Shown here: positions 40,319 to 49,200 of the stretch, in pieces | Layout: every line of letters starts with the position of its first letter | How positions within the stretch are numbered: position 1 is the first letter of the stretch | NCBI GenBank assembly: GCA_963749875.1 | Contig: CAVVOX010000004.1 | Location: 620,001 to 684,000, forward strand | Direction of reading: 5' to 3' | From: JAHQVI01 sp963749875 | GTDB taxonomy: Bacteria > Pseudomonadota > Alphaproteobacteria > Rhizobiales > Rhodomicrobiaceae | DNA length: 64,000 nt | Position numbers and translations under genes: made by a program | Notes under the pieces: model-generated | Databases searched by the model: none | What the model was told of the DNA's origin: nothing | Seen by the model: only the letters and a program-made list of their open reading frames with translations

Positions 40319-40995
40319 TGTTGAACAGAAGTGGGTGCGTTACGTTGGATAGACTTTCCCCGTCGACGAAGCTAGTCACCAAGCTCTTTATCGAATTCAT
40401 GCCGCTGGGTCTGTTCTTCCTGGTCACGACGGAGTACGACTTTCGGACCGGCACTGAAGTGATGATGGCCGCAACGGTCGTGTCTTTGGCGGCGACTTGG
40501 TATCTGTTTCGACAGCTTGCGCTTATGGCGATCATTACGGCAGTCACGAGCATCGCTGCAGGCGGGCTTACGCTTGCTCTGGGCGACAATGACTATGTGA
40601 AAATGAAGCCGACGATTGTCGGAAGCATTTTCTCGGTCATTTTGGTCGTCGCCTTATTGACGCGCTTGCCTTTATTCAAGGCCCTATTGGGACAGAATAT
40701 TTCGCTAACGGAGGAGGGCTGGCGTGTCCTCACCTGGCTTTGGCTTGCCTACTTCATTTTTATTTCCGGATTGAACGAGTACATTTGGCGGACTCAATCG
40801 GAGCATTTTTGGGTGACATTTAAGGCATTCGGTCTCATGCCGATGACAGTCATCTACGCGCTGCCGCAAATTTATCTTTTGAAGCGTTACCGGACGACCG
40901 TAGCAAAGGCCGTCAAATATCATGGCCAGAAACCCGACAAGCGGCCGGTATCGGTAACACCGGCGAATATCACGGCCAAATCAACCACCTCTTAG
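40318..40995 (+). CDS. YciB/septation protein A paralogue 1
   Basis: A 225-residue membrane protein with five or six helices and the YciB/IspZ pattern: KLFIEFMPLGLFFLVTTEYD, VKMKPTIVGSIFSVILV, EEGWRVLTWLWLAYFIF, LNEYIWRTQSEHFWVTFKAF. YciB affects cell-envelope synthesis and septation. It lies one overlapping base after ftsY, where alphaproteobacteria usually have a single yciB, and another copy follows directly. This one is the more divergent, with an extra 35-residue basic C-terminus (KYHGQKPDKRP). Confidence 0.88.
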   Translation: MLNRSGCVTLDRLSPSTKLVTKLFIEFMPLGLFFLVTTEYDFRTGTEVMMAATVVSLAATWYLFRQLALMAIITAVTSIAAGGLTLALGDNDYVKMKPTIVGSIFSVILVVALLTRLPLFKALLGQNISLTEEGWRVLTWLWLAYFIFISGLNEYIWRTQSEHFWVTFKAFGLMPMTVIYALPQIYLLKRYRTTVAKAVKYHGQKPDKRPVSVTPANITAKSTTS

Positions 40996-41023
40996 GATCG
41001 ATCGCGTGCAGCAGGGGAAGGCC

Positions 41024-41575
41024 ATGCCACTATTGAAGCTGATATTGGAGCTTGGCCCGCTTGTTATCTTTTTCCTGACGAATAATCGGTTCGACATTTT
41101 TACCGCGACCGCAGCGTTCATGGGCGCAACCGTCATTTCGCTGATCGTCAGCCGGCTGCTCCTGCGGAAAATCCCGGTCATGCCGCTCGTCACGGGCGTC
41201 TTCGTGCTCGTCTTCGGCGGTTTGACGCTCTATCTCCACAATGATGTCTTCATCAAAATGAAGCCGACCATCGTCAACCTCCTTTTCGCCATAGCCTTGG
41301 GAGGCGGCCTCTATTTCGGACGTTCACTGATGAAAATCCTGCTTGGGGACGTCATCCAATTGCAGGATGAAGGCTGGCGGAAGCTCACCGTGCGCTGGGC
41401 CGGTTTCTTTCTCTTTCTCGCGGTCTTGAATGAATTCGTTTGGCGCAGCTTCTCAACCGATAGCTGGGTCGCGTTCAAAACTTTCGGAATTATGCCGCTT
41501 ACGATCCTTTTTATGATGGCGCAGATCGGGCTGCTGCAGAAATATCAGATCGCGGAAGACGCTCCTTCGTCTTAA
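41024..41575 (+). CDS. yciB: YciB/septation protein A paralogue 2 (canonical)
   Basis: A 183-residue inner-membrane protein closer to the family consensus: LILELGPLVIFFLTNNRFDI, FIKMKPTIVNLLFAIALGGG, LQDEGWRKLTVRWAGFFLFL, LNEFVWRSFSTDSWVAFKTF, GIMPLTILFMMAQIGLLQKY. ATG 41024 is chosen because AGGGGAAGG lies just upstream; a GTG at 41006 would add six residues. It comes 28 nt after paralogue 1. Confidence 0.93.
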   Translation: MPLLKLILELGPLVIFFLTNNRFDIFTATAAFMGATVISLIVSRLLLRKIPVMPLVTGVFVLVFGGLTLYLHNDVFIKMKPTIVNLLFAIALGGGLYFGRSLMKILLGDVIQLQDEGWRKLTVRWAGFFLFLAVLNEFVWRSFSTDSWVAFKTFGIMPLTILFMMAQIGLLQKYQIAEDAPSS

Positions 41576-41730
41576 TTTGCAAGAATTCCTCCATATTTTC
41601 AGCGCATTAATGAGGCACACGGACCAAAGCTGAGGGCGGCTGGCTTGCTATTCGCCCTTTCGGGATGCTAATAGCAGCGGCGAGACGCGATGTTGTCGGC
41701 CACGATGGAACAAGAGCAGTCGTACTTCGC

Positions 41731-42270
41731 ATGAGCACACGCAAGAAGAAACCTGCCGGCAAGGGTCTCACGAAGCGACCCAACGCCAAGACTTCGCCGA
41801 GCGCGAAGAAGAAGACCGCGTCTCTGACGCCGTTCAAGGGATCGGTCACGCATCTCATTCACCGGGCCGAGCAATGTGCGGGCGACCTGTTCGCACGCCG
41901 CATGCCGGCCGGGGGCGTGACGCCGCGGCAATTTGCCATACTGGAGGCGATCGCGCAGGATCCGGGCATCAGTCAGACCGGTCTGGTCGACAAGACCGGC
42001 ATCGACCGCTCCACACTGGCCGACATCGTCCGGCGAATGCTGGACAAGGGGCTCGTTCAGCGCGAGCGAACCGCCGCGGATGCAAGGGCCTATGCCGTCA
42101 AGCTGACCCGCAAGGGCACCAATACGCTCAAGAGAATGCAGCCTCTCGCGGCGACGGTCGACAAGCAGATGCTGGACGCGATCCCAAGGGAGCAGAGGGA
42201 CCTGTTTCTGTCGGTCATGGCGCATATGGTCGCGACCTTGTCGGAGGAAGAGGACGACTCGGCGAAATGA
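41731..42270 (+). CDS. MarR-family transcriptional regulator
   Basis: A 179-residue regulator with a Lys-rich N-terminal arm (RKKKPAGKGLTKR, about 35 residues) and a winged-helix MarR domain: VTPRQFAILEAIAQDPGISQ, TGLVDKTGIDRSTLADIVRR, MLDKGLVQRERTAADARAYA. ATG 41731 is preferred; 41665 would add 22 unlike residues. The basic arm probably gives extra non-specific DNA contact. It precedes nadA in the same direction, but the nadA operator resembles a NadQ site rather than a MarR site. Target genes and ligand are unknown. Confidence 0.9.
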   Translation: MSTRKKKPAGKGLTKRPNAKTSPSAKKKTASLTPFKGSVTHLIHRAEQCAGDLFARRMPAGGVTPRQFAILEAIAQDPGISQTGLVDKTGIDRSTLADIVRRMLDKGLVQRERTAADARAYAVKLTRKGTNTLKRMQPLAATVDKQMLDAIPREQRDLFLSVMAHMVATLSEEEDDSAK

Positions 42271-42339
42271 GCGCCGGGCGCCCCTCCTGAACTCTCGTAC
42301 CGAATTGGGACTAGAAATCTCTCCGCCCCTGACCTATCT

Positions 42340-42402
42340 TATGGTCAGGTTGAGTATATATCGGTGGCTGCTTTTGGCCCCGATATGCTCAACTTGAGCA
42401 TA
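42340..42402 (+). promoter_or_regulatory. two operator-like palindromes upstream of nadA (NadQ-type)
   Basis: TATGCTCAACTTGAGCATA (42384-42402) is a perfect palindrome about the C at 42393. A weaker copy, TATGGTCAGGTTGAGTATA (42340-42358), is centred 44 nt upstream, about four helical turns. The position before nadA and the TATGCTCA/TGAGCATA half-sites agree with the NadQ operator of alphaproteobacterial NAD genes as I remember it. Confidence 0.65.
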
Positions 42403-42436
42403 TTACATCGCATCGTCAGGGGCATCGGAGGACGAG

Positions 42437-43495
42437 ATGGCTACCGTCAGCTTGAATTTGGATCGGCGCGATCGGACGCCGACGCATCACCTGCCCACGC
42501 CTGATCTTCCTTTCACGAAGGAAGTGGCGAAGGAGACTGCGCATCTTTACGAGCGTGTTTCGTCCGTTATTCCCTCCGTGGAGTGGCCGGCCTTCGCGCC
42601 CTATGTCAAAGCCATCAACGAGCTGAAGCGTGAGCGCAACGCGGTCATTCTGGCGCATAACTATATGACGCCGGAGATTTTCCATTGCGTCTCCGACTTC
42701 ATCGGCGACTCGCTCCAGCTGGCCAAGGAGGCCGCGAGAGCGGATGCCGATGTCATCGTGCAGTGCGGCGTGCACTTCATGGCCGAGACCTCGAAAATCC
42801 TCAACCCCGACAAGACGGTGCTGATCCCTGACAGCCGCGCCGGATGTTCCCTGGCGGCATCCATTACGGGGGCTGACGTTCGGGCGCTCCGCGAAGCCTA
42901 TCCCGGCGTGCCGATCGTCACTTACGTCAATACGTCGGCCGATGTGAAAGCCGAAAGCGACATTTGCTGCACCTCGTCCAACGCCGTGAAGGTCGTCGAG
43001 AGCCTCGGGGCTCCGCGCGTCATCATGATCCCGGACGAATATCTTGCCAAATATGTCGCGACGCAGACCAATGTCGAGATCATCACCTGGCATGGCCATT
43101 GTGAAGTCCACGAACGCTTCACCGGGCCGGAGCTGCATACGTTCCGCGAAGCCCATCCGGGCCTCAAGATCATCGCCCATCCCGAATGCGCCCCGGATGT
43201 CATCGACGAGGCCGACTTCACCGGCTCGACCAGCGGCATGATTCATTGGGTGAAGGATCATCGCCCGTCAAAGGTGCTGCTCGTGACCGAATGCTCGATG
43301 AGCCACAATGTTCAGGCGGAGACACCGGGCGTGCAATTCATCCGGCCCTGCAATTTCTGCCCGCATATGAAGCGGATCACTCTGCCGAAGATCCTCAACT
43401 CGCTGATCAATATGGAGGAGGAGGTCACGGTCGATCCGCTGGTTGCCGAGCGGGCCCGCCAGGCCGTGGAGCGGATGATCAATCTGACGAACTGA
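42437..43495 (+). CDS. nadA: quinolinate synthase NadA
   Basis: Condenses iminoaspartate with dihydroxyacetone phosphate to quinolinate, using a [4Fe-4S] cluster, in de novo NAD synthesis. At 352 residues it has the family blocks ERNAVILAHNYMTPEIFH, VQCGVHFMAETSKILNPDK, ICCTSSNAVKVVES, AHPECAPDVIDEADFTGSTS and PCNFCPHMKRITLPKI, which include the cluster Cys. nadB and nadC do not follow, so it stands alone here behind its operator. Confidence 0.97.
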   Translation: MATVSLNLDRRDRTPTHHLPTPDLPFTKEVAKETAHLYERVSSVIPSVEWPAFAPYVKAINELKRERNAVILAHNYMTPEIFHCVSDFIGDSLQLAKEAARADADVIVQCGVHFMAETSKILNPDKTVLIPDSRAGCSLAASITGADVRALREAYPGVPIVTYVNTSADVKAESDICCTSSNAVKVVESLGAPRVIMIPDEYLAKYVATQTNVEIITWHGHCEVHERFTGPELHTFREAHPGLKIIAHPECAPDVIDEADFTGSTSGMIHWVKDHRPSKVLLVTECSMSHNVQAETPGVQFIRPCNFCPHMKRITLPKILNSLINMEEEVTVDPLVAERARQAVERMINLTN

Positions 43496-43530
43496 CCGAA
43501 AGCATGCGGGGAGCCGGCGACCGAAAATGA

Positions 43531-43560
43531 CGAAAGCGAGGACGGCGGCCCTCGCTTTCG
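43531..43560 (+). terminator. hairpin downstream of nadA
   Basis: A perfect 11-bp stem, CGAAAGCGAGG (43531-43541) with CCTCGCTTTCG (43550-43560) and an 8-nt loop, lies 36 nt after the nadA stop. It is not followed by a T-run, so termination strength is uncertain. Confidence 0.55.
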
Positions 43561-43682
43561 CAACGTCTGTGATTGGGATGAGATAAACGCTAGCGACAGC
43601 ATTCGAACGTGCGTCGCTGTCATAATTCTAACACATTCTTTTCAAAACGCAATCGCTGTTGCGGGAAATACACATCACCGGC

Positions 43683-43892
43683 TTAGCGATAGGCTTCCGG
43701 CAAGGCGCCCAGTTCCCGGTACATGTTGAACTCGTCTCCGCTCGCATCGAGACGGCCGATCTGGTCAAAATCCGGATGGAGAAGCAGATCTTCAAAGAAA
43801 TGTTTGACGTCATCCTTCAGGGATGAACGGGCCGGATTGACCGAGTCGATAGGTCTCTTGAGGATGTCGAAGAAGTCCGCTGCGTACGCCAT
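43683..43892 (-). CDS. small hypothetical protein (69 aa)
   Basis: Unrecognised. The 69-residue soluble, mildly acidic protein starts MAYAADFFDILKRPIDSV and is rich in Asp, Leu and Phe, with a predicted helix around SSLKDDVKHFFEDLLLHPDF. ATG 43892 is preceded by a good GGAGA Shine-Dalgarno 8-9 nt upstream, which is the main evidence that it is real. It is isolated between the nadA hairpin and pbpC, with about 200 nt of own upstream DNA. Confidence 0.6.
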   Translation of the reverse strand: MAYAADFFDILKRPIDSVNPARSSLKDDVKHFFEDLLLHPDFDQIGRLDASGDEFNMYRELGALPEAYR

Positions 43893-44101
43893 GATGCATC
43901 TCCGTTGAACGCATTTTTTCTCTGATCGAACCGCCGGACGATCGTCGAAGCGGTCGCGTTTGTTCGTTGACGCACACTGAACAGTTGTGCGTCGGCCGTT
44001 ATTCGCCGGCCAAGCGTTTTTTTTGAGCTGGAGATTGCGCCGGCTATAGCGAGGAATGTGGGCGCAGACGGCGTGTCACGCGCAACGCGGCAAGCCGCCC
44101 G

Positions 44102-46228
44102 TCAGCGGAGCCGAATATTGACCCGGTCGACACTGCCCCGAGCATCGATGACGGAGAGGTTCACGAACCCCCCGCCCGTGGGCGTCCAGAATGCCTCGCG
44201 GCGATGCGGCGCGGCCTCGATCGGCGCGCCATTGACGAGCCAGGTCAGCGGCAGGACGCCGCCCTCGGCCTTGAATGCCAAAGGCAGTTGCGATCCGCCT
44301 GCCTGTCGTGCGACCTCGAGTTCGGCCCGGTCCGGCGGAAAGGCGATGTGGACCGGCGGATCGGCCGTCGCCTCCAGCCCCGCTGCGGCGTTCGGCTCGC
44401 GGAAATGGGCAAGCGGGGGCGGCAGGGCGGTGTTCTCCGCCGAGATCACACCGGCGGGGGGTGGGGGAAGCGGGATTCGCTCCTCCCCGATCTGCGCGAA
44501 GATGTCGAACAGCATCGGCGCGGCTTTGGTTAGACCGGTCAGGCCCGGTGTCGGCGTGCCGTCCGGTCTGCCGAGCCAGACGGCGACGACATACCGCCCG
44601 TCGAAGCCCGCCGCCCAGGCGTCGCGGTAGCCATAGGACGTGCCGGTCTTGAACGCGATTCCACCGCCCTTCGCATGCGGCGGTGGCGGAGCGCCGCGCA
44701 GAATATCGGCGACATACCAGGCCGCAGCGGGACGCAGAAGCGGCTCGGCGGCCGTCTCGCCCGGTCGGGCCTCGTCCTTGAGATAGCGCAGAGCGACCGG
44801 CTCACCGCCGTGCGCAAGCGCTGCGTAAAGACCGGCAAGCTGCTCCAGTCGCAGGCCCACGCCTCCCAGCGCCACGGCGAGATTGCGGGGCAGGTCGATA
44901 TCGAAACCCGCCTGCCTGAGCCGCGATGCCAGCCGGGAGGGACCGACCGCGGCCAGCATCTTCACGGCGGGAACATTCAGCGATAGCTGAAGCGCTTGGC
45001 GGACCGTGACCGCGCCGTGATAGGTGTCGTCGAAATTCTGAGGCGCATAGCGCCCGAAGCGTACCGGCCGGTCCTGGATCAACGTTTCCGGATGCGCCTG
45101 TCCCGTTTCGAAAGCGAGCCCGTAGATAAACGGTTTCAACGCCGAACCGGGCGACCGGACGGCCAAGGTCATATCGATCGAACCATGACGGTCGTGGTCG
45201 AAATAGCCCGCCGAGCCGACATGGGCGAGGACTTCGCCGGATTGATGGTCGATCACCATGGCGGCAGCGGAGAGTTTAGGCCCCGCATTCTGCACATGGC
45301 GCGCGACGATCGCCTCGGCTCCCTTCTGCAGCCGGGCATCGATCGTCAGCCTGATCACGTCGCCCTTGTCAGCCGCCGCCATCCGTTCGGAGAGGTGTGC
45401 CGCAAGCGCCGGGAAGTCGTAACGCTTCGCATGAAAGGTCTGCTGTTTCGCGAATGCGGCCTCGGCTTTGCTGATCGCCCCGGCGGCGGCGGCCCGATCG
45501 ATCACCCGGTCCCGGGCGATGCGCGCCGCGAGCGGATGACGGTCCGGACGGCGGCTTTCGGGCGATTGCGGAAGCGCCACGAGCAATGCGGCCTCTGCGG
45601 TCGTCAGGTGGCGCGGCTCCTTACCGAAATAGGCGAGGGAAGCCGCGCGAACGCCCTCGATATTTCCGCCGAACGGCGCAAGGCGCATATAGAGCTCAAG
45701 CACCGCGCGCTTGGACATCATGCCTTCGAGCTGCCACGCGCGGAACATCTGGCCGAATTTGGCGAGATAGGAGCGGGTCGGGCGGTTATCGAGGAGGCGT
45801 GCCGCCTGCATGGTCAGGGTGGAAGCGCCGGACACCGGGCGGCGATGACGGATGAATTGCCAGATGGCGCGCCCGAAGGCGATGGCGTCGACGCCGCCAT
45901 GCTCGTAAAAGCGTTTATCCTCATAGGCGAGCAGCAGCTTCAGATAGCGCGGATCGACCTTATCGGCCGAAACGGGTAGACGCCAGAGCCCGTCCGGTGT
46001 CGTAAAGGGGCGCAGAAGCCGGCCGTTGCGGTCGAGAATGAGCTTCGAGCTGACCCGGGCCGATGCAAGCGGCGGCGGTCCCAGCCAGTAGAGAGCCGCG
46101 TGGTAGGTGCCCGCCGCGAGGGCGGCCAGCGCGATGAGCGAGAGCGCGACGACCGCGGCGCGGCGGCGGCCGAACCGTGTCGCCAACCAGCCTCTCGATC
46201 TGGCCCGGATTTCGCCAAGGCTCGGCAT
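44102..46228 (-). CDS. pbpC: penicillin-binding protein 1C
   Basis: Bifunctional peptidoglycan synthase anchored by one N-terminal helix (AALAAGTYHAALYWLG region). The GT51 transglycosylase has EDKRFYEHGGVDAIAFGRA and GASTLTMQAARLL. The transpeptidase has the nucleophile SxxK in RSPGSALKPFIYGLAF and KTG in FKTGTSYGYRDAW. The C-terminal biPBP domain follows. 708 residues is usual. It is 24 nt downstream of the alpha-2-macroglobulin gene; the pair is thought to trap and repair breaches made by foreign proteases. Confidence 0.95.
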   Translation of the reverse strand: MPSLGEIRARSRGWLATRFGRRRAAVVALSLIALAALAAGTYHAALYWLGPPPLASARVSSKLILDRNGRLLRPFTTPDGLWRLPVSADKVDPRYLKLLLAYEDKRFYEHGGVDAIAFGRAIWQFIRHRRPVSGASTLTMQAARLLDNRPTRSYLAKFGQMFRAWQLEGMMSKRAVLELYMRLAPFGGNIEGVRAASLAYFGKEPRHLTTAEAALLVALPQSPESRRPDRHPLAARIARDRVIDRAAAAGAISKAEAAFAKQQTFHAKRYDFPALAAHLSERMAAADKGDVIRLTIDARLQKGAEAIVARHVQNAGPKLSAAAMVIDHQSGEVLAHVGSAGYFDHDRHGSIDMTLAVRSPGSALKPFIYGLAFETGQAHPETLIQDRPVRFGRYAPQNFDDTYHGAVTVRQALQLSLNVPAVKMLAAVGPSRLASRLRQAGFDIDLPRNLAVALGGVGLRLEQLAGLYAALAHGGEPVALRYLKDEARPGETAAEPLLRPAAAWYVADILRGAPPPPHAKGGGIAFKTGTSYGYRDAWAAGFDGRYVVAVWLGRPDGTPTPGLTGLTKAAPMLFDIFAQIGEERIPLPPPPAGVISAENTALPPPLAHFREPNAAAGLEATADPPVHIAFPPDRAELEVARQAGGSQLPLAFKAEGGVLPLTWLVNGAPIEAAPHRREAFWTPTGGGFVNLSVIDARGSVDRVNIRLR

Positions 46229-46252
46229 TCGGCTCAGCCTTTCCCCGTCCGC

Positions 46253-49200
46253 TCAGCGGGTGATCTCAACCGTGCCGGGCGCCGTCCGCGCAAAGCGTTC
46301 GGGCCGGTACATATCCTCCACATAAGCGCCCGGATGCGTATAAGTGCCCGGCACGACGGCACGCATGACATAGGCCAGCGTGTAAGAGGCCGGCCGCCGG
46401 TTGTTCGAATTGGTTTCCGAGAAGGCGGCGGTGAAGCGGTCGTCGCGGAACGCGGTGTGCGCCGGGTTGGTCTTGGTGTCGAGCCAGGAAAAGGCCTGAA
46501 TGTCCGATCCCTTGACCAGCCGCGGATTTTCGATCTCGAAGCCGGCGGGCAGGCGATCCTCGACGACGGTGTGCCCGAGCTTCGCCTCGACTTCATTGAC
46601 CGTCAGCACGACGACGAAACGCTCGTTCTGCTTCACGCGGCGGAACTGCACCTCCTTGCCGTCGGTCGTGTAGACCCGGCGCTCGATGGTGAAGCCCGAC
46701 GAGGCCGCGGGCTCCGGCGTCGCGGACGCGCCGTTCACGATCACCGAGGCGCTGACCGGCTGGTCGGTCGGATTTGTGATCACCGTCGGGCCGGCATTCA
46801 GGTCCGAGGCGCCGAGCACGCGCTGCACAGGGCCGGTTTCGGGCTTTCCGTTGACTTCGAGCGTCAGCGCCCGACTCTGATCGATGAGCGATTTCGCGGC
46901 CAGCAGGAGCCAGGCGTTCTCCTGAGTGCTCGTCATGCTCGTTGCGGCGCGCCGGCGGGCGACGATGTCCAATATGCCAGGGACGGCCCGCGGCAACATT
47001 TTCGTCTCCGAAACTAGCGTCAGCATGGCCGCGCCGTCCCGCAGGCTGGTGCCGAAATCGGTCCGATGCGCGGCAAAGTCGGGCGCCGGCTCTGGCTTTA
47101 TCCCATCCAATGCGACGCTGAAGGCCCGTTCGGCGCGCTCCCTGTCGCCATACATTGCAAGCGCCGCTCCGAGTTGCGCCTGGGCGAGCGGCGTTGCGAA
47201 ATTTTCGAGCTTCTCGTCCACATAATAGCGCAGATCGCCGACGACAGCCCGGCCCGAGCGCGCCAGGACGTAGAGAGCATAGGCCAGCTCTTCTCCGCCC
47301 TTCTGGAACTCCGTCGCATAGTTGACCGAGTTTTTGAGCCGATCGAGCGCGCTTTCGAGCACGGTCGAACGAATGCGGTATCCTTTTTCCTGAGCCCTGG
47401 TGAGGAAATCCGTCACATAAGCCGTCAGCCAGAGATCGTAATTGCCCGGCGACCAGAGGCCGAAGGATCCGCTCGACCCTTGCAGGAGCGCCAGCCGGTC
47501 GATGGACGACTGGATGCGGGCCTTCGCTCCGTCCTCGCCGGAAAGCCCGACTGCGTCGGCGACTTCATCCAGATAGAGCAGCGGCAGGGCGCGGCTCACC
47601 GTCTGCTCGGCACAACCGAGCGGATAGCGGTCGAGCGCCAGCAGCAGCCCCGGCACATCGAGCGCCGCTTGCTGCCCGACATTCACCGTGACACGCGCCG
47701 TGTCGGGGATGAGGTCGAAGATCAGATCGGGCGTCAGTCTCAGCGACCCGCTTTTCGCCGCGAGCGTCTCGACAGTTCGTCTCGTAATATTCGGCGCGGC
47801 GGGCTCGACCTGGAAAGCGTAGGAACGCTCGATGGTCAGGTCCTCGGGCCCCGTCAGCGTCACCGAAACGGATGCCTTGCCCAAACTGTCGCCAGTGACG
47901 GCCAAGGCGATGTCCCTGCGCTCGCCCGTCTTGAGATCGAAACGCTGTTCCGTCGGGGCGTCGGGCAGCGAGGTCGCGCCATCCGCCTGAGCGGTGAGCG
48001 TATATTCGCCTTCCGCATTTTCGACATTGCGGATGCTGAGATGCAGCTCCGATTTGTCGCCGACGATGAGGAACTTCGGCGGCGTGCCCTGCACGACCAG
48101 CGGATCCCGGATGATCACATCCTTTGTCGCATGTCCGAGTTTGCCGCCGGACCAGGCCGTGGCCATGACGCGCAGCGTACCGTCGAACGCCGGAATATCG
48201 AATACGACCTTCGCCTTGCCGTCGTCGCCGACTTGGACGATCCCCGAATAGAAGGCGACCGGCTCGGCGTTGAGCGGACGGCCCTGCATGGCCAGGCCGG
48301 AAGGCGCGCCGTCGCCTCCGGAGCGGATCGTTCCGCGGACGCCCTGCATCCCGTCGATCAGCTTGCCGTAGAGATCTCGGATTTCGGTCCCCAGGCGGCG
48401 CTGGCCGAAATAGTAGCTGTCGGGCTCCGGAGCCGCATAATTGGTGAGGTTCAGAATGCCGAGATCAGCGGCCGCGACAGTGATACGCGCCGCTTCGCCA
48501 CTTTGCAGTCCGGTCAGCGTGAGCGGAATGGCGAGTGGCTGGTTGGGGCGCGTCTTCTCCGGCAGGTCGAGCGAGACGCCGATCGTATGATCGCTGGCGT
48601 CGAAGCCGAGCCATGCAACGCCGATCGCGCGTCCCGGCATACGCTTGGCTTTCGTATCCATAGGCCGGTAGAGCTCGGCCATCACATAAGCGCCGGGTCC
48701 CCAATCCGGCCCGACGTCAAAGGAAACCGTCGTGCCGCTTTCCGGGACGGAAACGGTCTGCATCGCCAGCAGCTTGTCGCTGACGACCGCAACGACCGCC
48801 TCGCCGGCCATGCGCGGCGAAATCTTCACCTGCACCCGATCGCCCGGCTTGTAAGAGGTCTTGTCGAGCGCAAGGTCCAGAATATCCGGCGTCTCGCCGC
48901 CCTCGGAGACGTACCACCCCGAATGGAAGCTCACACTCGCGGGCAGGGCCTGAGACCCCGGCGCCGTCACTTCGAGACGGAACTGGCCGTAGCCGGTGGA
49001 GGCTTCGATCCGGGCGGGCTGAGCGGCGCTGACGTCCACCGTGCCGTTCGACACTTTGCGCACATAGGTGATCGTCTCATAGTCCCAGCGGCCATCGCGA
49101 TTGAACCATTGGAAATGCGTCTCCAGGCGCGAAAGCTGCCAGGTCAGGCCTTTCATTTCAGTCGGCTTGCCGTCGCGGTCGAGAACGACGATTTCGAAGG

